Shown: positions 59,189 to 64,000 of the stretch, piece by piece
How the letters are laid out: the number at the start of each line of letters is the position of its first letter
Numbering within the stretch: the stretch's first letter is position 1
DNA from: Leisingera sp. NJS204
GTDB lineage: Bacteria > Pseudomonadota > Alphaproteobacteria > Rhodobacterales > Rhodobacteraceae
NCBI RefSeq assembly: GCF_004123675.1
Contig: NZ_CP035417.1
Coordinates: 1,789,501 to 1,853,500 of the forward strand
DNA: 64,000 bases
Direction of reading: 5' to 3'
The notes under the pieces: model-generated
Told to the model about the DNA's origin: nothing
Databases searched by the model: none
The model's input: the letters and a program-made list of their open reading frames with translations, nothing else
Position numbers and translations under genes: made by a program

Positions 59189-59737
59189 TTAGGCGGCGAC
59201 TTCTGCCTTGGCGTCTTTCAGGTGCTTCAGCACGGTCTCGGGCGATGAGACACCATAGGGGTCATCGCCGTGGTTGTCGGACAGGCCCGGCTCTTCGAAC
59301 CATGCTTCAACAACACCGTTGTTGATGATGGCGGCATAGCGCCAGGAGCGGTTGCCGAAGCCCAGGTTGTCCTTGGCGACCAGCATGCCCATCTTGCGGG
59401 TGAATTCGCCGGAGCCGTCCGGGATCACGTCCACGTTTTTCAGGTTCTGCGCTTCGGCCCATTTGTTCATCACAAAGCTGTCGTTGACCGACATGCAATA
59501 GATCGCGTCGATGCCTTCGGCCTGAAAGTCGGCAAAGCCGTTTTCAAAGCCCGGCAGCTGGTAGGTCGAGCAGGTCGGGGTGAAGGCGCCGGGCAGCGAG
59601 AACAGCACAACGCGCTTGCCTGCAAAATAATCCGCAGTGGTTTTGTCTTCCCAGCGGAAGGGGTTCGGGCCTTCGACCGCTTCGTCACGGACGCGGGTGT
59701 GGAAGGTCACGTCGGGCAGCTTAACGCCAGCTTTCAT
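59189..59737 (-). CDS. peroxiredoxin, Prx5/AhpE-like (1-Cys type)
   Basis: This 182-residue thiol peroxidase has its peroxidatic Cys in FSLPGAFTPTCSTYQLPGF, the PxxxTxxC motif of Prx5. It reduces peroxides using a thiol partner (glutathione or glutaredoxin in relatives). Further conserved blocks are IYCMSVNDSFVMNKWAEA and GNRSWRYAAIINNGVVEAWFEEPG. No fused glutaredoxin domain is present. Confidence 0.93.
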   Translation of the reverse strand: MKAGVKLPDVTFHTRVRDEAVEGPNPFRWEDKTTADYFAGKRVVLFSLPGAFTPTCSTYQLPGFENGFADFQAEGIDAIYCMSVNDSFVMNKWAEAQNLKNVDVIPDGSGEFTRKMGMLVAKDNLGFGNRSWRYAAIINNGVVEAWFEEPGLSDNHGDDPYGVSSPETVLKHLKDAKAEVAA

Positions 59738-59922
59738 TTCGGAATGCTCCTGAAGGTGGGTGTTCGTTCGGCGGGCAGGCTTAAAACGATTCTAAGCCGG
59801 TATCAACAAGTCCGTGAGCAAGTTGTGAAGGTTCCGGACAAGACGCCGCAGATGCGCCGCCCGGACGCCAAAAGGCGGCGTGCCGGGCGTGGTTATTCCT
59901 CCTTCAGGAGAGGTGCTGCCGG

Positions 59923-60837
59923 TCAGGCCGCCGCCTTCTTGATTGTCACCGTGGTGCCGCGCAGTTTGCGTTCGGCCGCGGCAGTGAGGTCATTGAATTT
60001 CTTCAATGTGGCCAGCAGCTTCTTCTTGTCCTTGGAATCGTTGATTATGCCGGGGAACTTCTTTTTCACCGTCTGGTACTGGTCGTTGATTTTCTTCAGG
60101 TCTTTGTATTTCGCCGCCGCTGCCTTCAGATCCGGCGCTGCGGCTTTCAGGTCTTGCCCGGCCTTGTCGATGGCCGATACGCAATGGGCGTTGATCGCCT
60201 TTACCAGCACCCCGACCCGGTTGGTGTATTTCTTCAGGTTCCGGTCCACCAACAGCTGCGGCAGCTCGGTTGCATCCAGCTTCTTATCCTTCGATTCATC
60301 GCTTTCCTTCAGAATCTTGTCCACGGTCTTCTGAAAATTCGCAGCATAGAATTTCTGCGCCGCGTTCAGCTTGCCCTCATATTGCATTGCTTTCTTAACT
60401 TCGGCGGCTTCCTTGGTCAGCTTGTCCTGCAGGGCTTCGATGTCCTTCTTCGAGGCCGACGTCTTGGACCGCTTTTTCAAGTCCTTGCCAATGTCGGCCA
60501 GCAGCTTGTCCAGCTTCGCCAGATGCGCCTTGGCATCGCCGCAAAAGCCCAGCATGGCAGTAAGTTCTTCCTGATGGATATCCACCGCCTTGTTCCAGGT
60601 GGTCAGCCCGTCCTTGAAGCTCTTGTTCTTTTGCAGGTCCGCCATCTTCTTGGACTCGACCCCGTCCTTGCGCGCTTTGGCCAGGCTTTCACGGAAATAG
60701 TCTTCGCCCTCCCAGGCGTTGCCCAGGGAAATGCCGACCCGTTTCTTAAGCTTTTCGCCCTCAGCGGTAGTGAATTTCTTGCTGTCTGCAGCCAGTTTCT
60801 TGTGTTCTGCTTTGAACTTTTCCAGCTCCTTGGCCAT
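59923..60837 (-). CDS. lysine-rich coiled-coil hypothetical protein
   Basis: This 304-residue protein has no signal peptide and no membrane segment. It is almost entirely helical and Lys-rich (MAKELEKFKAEHKKLAADSKKF...KKRSKTSASKKDIEALQDKLTKEAAEVKKAMQ...KYKDLKKINDQYQTVKKKFPG). An internal segment QKNKSFKDGLTTWNKAVDIHQEELTAMLGFCGDAKAHL is less repetitive. It ends KKAAA. I recognise no family. It is monocistronic, divergent from lipA. Confidence 0.75.
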   Translation of the reverse strand: MAKELEKFKAEHKKLAADSKKFTTAEGEKLKKRVGISLGNAWEGEDYFRESLAKARKDGVESKKMADLQKNKSFKDGLTTWNKAVDIHQEELTAMLGFCGDAKAHLAKLDKLLADIGKDLKKRSKTSASKKDIEALQDKLTKEAAEVKKAMQYEGKLNAAQKFYAANFQKTVDKILKESDESKDKKLDATELPQLLVDRNLKKYTNRVGVLVKAINAHCVSAIDKAGQDLKAAAPDLKAAAAKYKDLKKINDQYQTVKKKFPGIINDSKDKKKLLATLKKFNDLTAAAERKLRGTTVTIKKAAA

Positions 60838-61046
60838 GCGTCCCTCCCTGAATGATTTGCGGCGAAATCTTATTGCTTCGCGTGAATTATGTGTTCCCCA
60901 GCGTCACTTTGGCAAAGGAAAACGGCGCATTTGCGAAGTTTGAGCCATGATAAGGCTGCAGGGCAGGGTTGACGATATGCCCGTGCCAAGCCAATTCAGC
61001 TATGTTAAACCTGCGCAGAACGCCAAAGGCCGGAAGGGAAACCCAC

Positions 61047-62000
61047 GTGAGAGACCTAAAGATCCCGGAGCAGCGCCACCCCGAAAAGGCGCATCGTCCC
61101 GATAATGCTCAGCCAAAAAAGCCAAGCTGGATCCGGGTCAAGGCGCCGGGCGGCAAAGGTTATGCGGAAACGCATAAAATCATGCGCGACAATAAGCTGA
61201 CGACGGTGTGTGAAGAAGCCGGCTGCCCCAATGTCGGCGAATGCTGGAGCCAGGGCCACGCCACCATGATGATCATGGGCGAGGTCTGCACCCGCGCCTG
61301 TTCCTTCTGCAACATCGCCACCGGCAAGCCGCCCGAGGCGCTGGATGTGTTTGAACCGGGCCGGGTGGCGGATGCGGTGCAAAAGCTGGGGCTGAACCAC
61401 GTTGTCATCACCTCGGTCGATCGCGACGATATCGAGGACGGCGGCGCCGAGCATTTTGCCCAAACCATCCGGGCGGTGCGCCACCGCTCGCCGAAAACAA
61501 CCATCGAAATCCTTACTCCGGATTTCTTGAAATGCGATCCCTCGGTGCTGGAAAAAGTCGTGGAAGCGCGGCCTGACGTGTTCAACCACAATCTGGAAAC
61601 CGTGCCGGGCCTCTACCCGGAGGTCCGCGCCGGTGCCCGCTACTTCCACTCGCTGCGGCTGTTGCAGCGGGTCAAGGAACTGGACCCGTCGATGTTCACC
61701 AAATCCGGCATCATGGTTGGCCTGGGCGAAGACGCGCAGGCAGTGAAGCAGGTGATGGACGACATGCGCGCTGCCGACATCGACTTCCTGACCATCGGTC
61801 AGTACCTGCAGCCGACGCCCAAGCACCACGCGGTGGACCGCTTCGTGACGCCGGAGGAGTTCAAATCCTACGAGAAAGCCGCCTATGGCAAGGGCTTCCT
61901 GATGGTCTCGGCAACGCCGCTGACGCGCTCATCCTACCATGCCGGTGATGATTTTGCCCGCCTGCGCGATGCCCGCAATAAGAAACTGGGGCTTGCATGA
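61047..62000 (+). CDS. lipA: lipoyl synthase
   Basis: This 317-residue radical SAM enzyme inserts two sulfurs into octanoyl-carrier protein. I chose GTG 61047 ([19 protein letters not shown]), which follows [31 protein letters not shown] gives the auxiliary cluster Cys residues, and [13 protein letters not shown] the radical SAM cluster. [15 protein letters not shown] is the C-terminal RSSYHA motif with the third auxiliary-cluster Ser. The stop overlaps the next gene by four bases. Confidence 0.96.
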   Translation: MRDLKIPEQRHPEKAHRPDNAQPKKPSWIRVKAPGGKGYAETHKIMRDNKLTTVCEEAGCPNVGECWSQGHATMMIMGEVCTRACSFCNIATGKPPEALDVFEPGRVADAVQKLGLNHVVITSVDRDDIEDGGAEHFAQTIRAVRHRSPKTTIEILTPDFLKCDPSVLEKVVEARPDVFNHNLETVPGLYPEVRAGARYFHSLRLLQRVKELDPSMFTKSGIMVGLGEDAQAVKQVMDDMRAADIDFLTIGQYLQPTPKHHAVDRFVTPEEFKSYEKAAYGKGFLMVSATPLTRSSYHAGDDFARLRDARNKKLGLA

Positions 62001-63139
62001 CGCCTGAGCGTTTGGCGCAGCTGACCCGGTTGCGCCGCGCCCTGCACCAGATCCCGGAGGTCTCCGGCGCAGAGGAAAAGACCGCTGCCATGGTGGCGGA
62101 CTATCTGCGCGGGCACTCCCCAGACCATCTGCTGACCTCCCTCGGCGGCCACGGTGTTGCTGCCGTCTATGAGGGCCGGGCGGGCGGCCCCACGGTCCTC
62201 ATCCGCTGTGAACTCGACGGGCTGCCGATTGAGGAACTCTCGGATCACCCCTATCGATCCGCCCACGCGGGCCGCGGTCATCTCTGCGGCCATGATGGCC
62301 ATATGACGATGGTTGCCGCACTGGCAGAGGACTTGGCGGCACAGCGCCCCGCGCAGGGCCGCGCCGTGCTTCTGTTCCAACCCGCTGAGGAAACCGGCAA
62401 GGGTGCCGCGGCGGTGATTACTGATCCTGCATTCCAGCAAATCGCACCGGACTATGCCTTCTCCCTGCACAATCTGCCGGGGCTTCCGGTGGGACAGGTT
62501 GCCTTGTGCTCCGGCGCAGCTAATTGCGCGTCGCGCGGAATGCGGATCAAACTGACCGGCAAGACCTCCCACGCTGCCGCGCCGCAGGACGGGGTGTCGC
62601 CTGCAGGTGCCATTTCCCAGCTTCTGCCGGGCCTGGTTGCCTTGGGCAGCGGTGGTGATCCGGGGGCGGATTTTGCGCTGGTCACGCTGACCCATGCCCG
62701 GCTGGGCGAAGCCGCCTTTGGCATCGCTCCGGGGGAGGGCGAGGTCTGGGCCACCCTGCGCACTGTCACTGATGCGCGGATGGACCAGCTCATTGCAGAT
62801 GCCGCAGCACTGGCGGAACAGGTCTGCGCGGCCGAGGGGCTGGGGCTTTCAATTGAATTCGACGATGTCTTTGACGCCTGCACCAACCACCCGGAGGCGG
62901 TGGAGGTGCTGCAGGCCGCCTGCGCCGCAGCCGGCCACCCGGCGCAGATGCGGGACTATCCGCAGCGCTGGTCCGAGGATTTCGGCCAGTTCGGCAAGCG
63001 CGCCAAGGCGGCGATGTTCTGGCTGGGTTCCGGCGAAGATCAGCCGCAGCTGCACAACCCGGATTTCGATTTCCCGGATGCGGCAATCCCGGCCGGCGCC
63101 GGGATCTTTCTGCACACGCTCAGAAACCTGCTGGGCTGA
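61997..63139 (+). CDS. M20-family amidohydrolase
   Basis: This 380-residue zinc peptidase/amidohydrolase has [26 protein letters not shown], the metal-binding region [27 protein letters not shown], and [15 protein letters not shown]. The dimerisation domain is in the middle ([14 protein letters not shown]). Its nearest relatives hydrolyse N-acyl amino acids or similar (hippurate-type). It is coupled to lipA by a four-base overlap. Confidence 0.92.
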   Translation: MTPERLAQLTRLRRALHQIPEVSGAEEKTAAMVADYLRGHSPDHLLTSLGGHGVAAVYEGRAGGPTVLIRCELDGLPIEELSDHPYRSAHAGRGHLCGHDGHMTMVAALAEDLAAQRPAQGRAVLLFQPAEETGKGAAAVITDPAFQQIAPDYAFSLHNLPGLPVGQVALCSGAANCASRGMRIKLTGKTSHAAAPQDGVSPAGAISQLLPGLVALGSGGDPGADFALVTLTHARLGEAAFGIAPGEGEVWATLRTVTDARMDQLIADAAALAEQVCAAEGLGLSIEFDDVFDACTNHPEAVEVLQAACAAAGHPAQMRDYPQRWSEDFGQFGKRAKAAMFWLGSGEDQPQLHNPDFDFPDAAIPAGAGIFLHTLRNLLG

Positions 63140-63142
63140 CTG

Positions 63143-63487
63143 TCAATTCACCAGCGCATCAACAACGGCAACTGCGCCGATGATGGCCAGCGTGTCTTTG
63201 ACCACCTCAAAGATATTGTCGCCCTGGCGCACATAGCGGTGCCCGTAGCGCGGCGGCTCCAGCCCCCAGCGGTGGTAGTCATCCACATAAATCCAATCAC
63301 CGCCTTGGATATGGCCGTGATCAGGGCCGTTTTTGGCGCGTTGGCGTTTCTTGACCTGGCCCGGCGCATAATGAGCCGCGCTGTTCTTGTGGCCCGGCGC
63401 CCATTTCGGCGGTCCTGCGTGGGACACTTCGGGGGCAAGGGCAAGACCCATGGCTGCTGCTGCGGCTGCCGCCATTACCTTCTTCAT
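63143..63487 (-). CDS. RcnB-like small periplasmic protein
   Basis: This 114-residue protein has a signal peptide (MKKVMAAAAAAAMGLALAPEVSHA). The mature part is short and basic (KWAPGHKNSAAHYAPGQVKKRQRAK). The block IYVDDYHRWGLEPPRYGHRYVRQGDNIFEV is characteristic of RcnB/YohN-like proteins. It ends with a hydrophobic helix (DTLAIIGAVAVVDALVN). A role in metal balance or the cell envelope is possible but unproven. Confidence 0.8.
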   Translation of the reverse strand: MKKVMAAAAAAAMGLALAPEVSHAGPPKWAPGHKNSAAHYAPGQVKKRQRAKNGPDHGHIQGGDWIYVDDYHRWGLEPPRYGHRYVRQGDNIFEVVKDTLAIIGAVAVVDALVN

Positions 63488-63755
63488 TGCGGATTTCCTG
63501 TCGTCACTGCTTCTGCGCTTCAGTTGATCGAGACGGGCAGAAAAGGCAAATCCGCTGCGCTGGAAACCGCCGGCAGCAGCGGGCCGGCAGGCGGAGCTGT
63601 GCCGGTACGCGGCGGCGCGCAGGTTTCTGAATTTTGTGGCATTTCTGCACGAAGCCTGCGGCTGGCTGCACAGGTCGTGTGCAGGGGCACGCAGGGTGCC
63701 TGGTCACCTAGGCACGCGCAGGGCGGGCGAGTCCGCCCGCCGCTTGGGGCTTGGC
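63488..63755. other. 268-base intergenic region between the RcnB-like gene and hpt
   Basis: I see no gene. A GC hairpin around 63721-63741 (GGGCGGGCGAGTCCGCCCGCC) lies just after the hpt stop on the minus strand, without a clear T tract, and may be its terminator. Confidence 0.5.
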
Positions 63756-64000
63756 CTAGTCCTCGCCGGTGAACCGCACTTTGCCGATATGCGGCAGGTT
63801 CCGGTTGCGCTGCGCATAGTCGATGCCATAACCGACAACAAATTCATCGGGGATTTCGAAACCCACCCAATCCGAGCGGAAATCCACTTCACGCCGCGAT
63901 GGCTTGTCCAGCAGCGCAATGGATTTCAGCCGCGCCGGATTGCGGCTTTGCAGCAGGTGGGTGACATGGTTCAGCGTGTGGCCGGTGTCGACGATGTCTT
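63756..64000 (-). CDS. hpt: hypoxanthine phosphoribosyltransferase, 3' part
   Basis: This is the C-terminal 81 residues of a purine phosphoribosyltransferase, cut by the window edge. It begins inside the PRPP-binding motif ([17 protein letters not shown]), continues [35 protein letters not shown], and ends [17 protein letters not shown], the usual C-terminus. It salvages hypoxanthine (and guanine) to nucleotides. The stop codon is at 63756-63758 on the minus strand. Confidence 0.92.
   Translation of the reverse strand, partial: DIVDTGHTLNHVTHLLQSRNPARLKSIALLDKPSRREVDFRSDWVGFEIPDEFVVGYGIDYAQRNRNLPHIGKVRFTGED

Overview
The window looks like a chromosomal segment of a marine alphaproteobacterium of the order Rhodobacterales, most likely the Roseobacter group. 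It is GC-rich, carries a sciP-ctrA pair, the order uppS-cdsA-dxr-rseP-bamA-ompH-fabZ-lpxA-lpxI-lpxB, and small families I associate with this order (DUF6477, DUF6456, DUF1127). There is no rRNA gene to fix the genus, no tRNA that I can see, and no CRISPR array or prophage.

Layout. 1-3249 is a mobile-element graveyard. An IS3-family orfB remnant (+) is split by an IS110-family element (-), which is itself split by an IS1111-type IS110-family element (+) with an open transposase. 3493-9789 is a four-gene peptide-type ABC importer operon (-), followed by an AraC-type regulator and miaA (-). 12030-24404 is a long + strand envelope block: pyrH, frr, uppS, cdsA, dxr, rseP, a 41-residue membrane peptide, bamA, an OmpH/Skp-like chaperone, fabZ, lpxA, lpxI and lpxB. 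It joins isoprenoid and phospholipid precursors, outer-membrane protein assembly and lipid A synthesis. 24640-31837 holds mnmA (-), sciP and ctrA (cell-cycle control), ligA and recG (overlapping DNA repair genes), and a 40-residue membrane peptide behind a helically phased cluster of GTTC half-sites that includes a perfect alphaproteobacterial LexA box.

32128-41999 mixes housekeeping genes: an IscU/NifU-like scaffold, hisI, gluQ, a methyltransferase, trmFO, an enoyl-CoA hydratase, a PaaI-type thioesterase, psd, and speE/speD. A 111-nt bulged hairpin lies upstream of trmFO. A DUF1127 gene is divergent from a MocR-type regulator over paired TTGATACAA repeats. 42226-48152 carries rplM-rpsI, a two-gene unit of a truncated globin and an adenylate cyclase, a TetR regulator, ppk2, an alpha/beta hydrolase, and a MetA with the acetyl-CoA-type residue Glu111. 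48212-64000 carries a P-loop protein, two EamA exporters flanking a FadL-type porin, a tandem sulfotransferase-like protein, guaA, a non-pyrrolysine MttB-family gene, the DUF6477/DUF6456 pair, a peroxiredoxin, a lysine-rich coiled-coil protein, lipA, an M20 amidohydrolase, an RcnB-like periplasmic protein and the 3' end of hpt.

The most interesting places are the putative SOS-controlled micropeptide (31584-31837), the unexplained structured hairpin (36025-36135), the globin-cyclase unit (43319-44742), and the nested insertion sequences, where the inner element carries an 8-mer matching its own reconstructed target.
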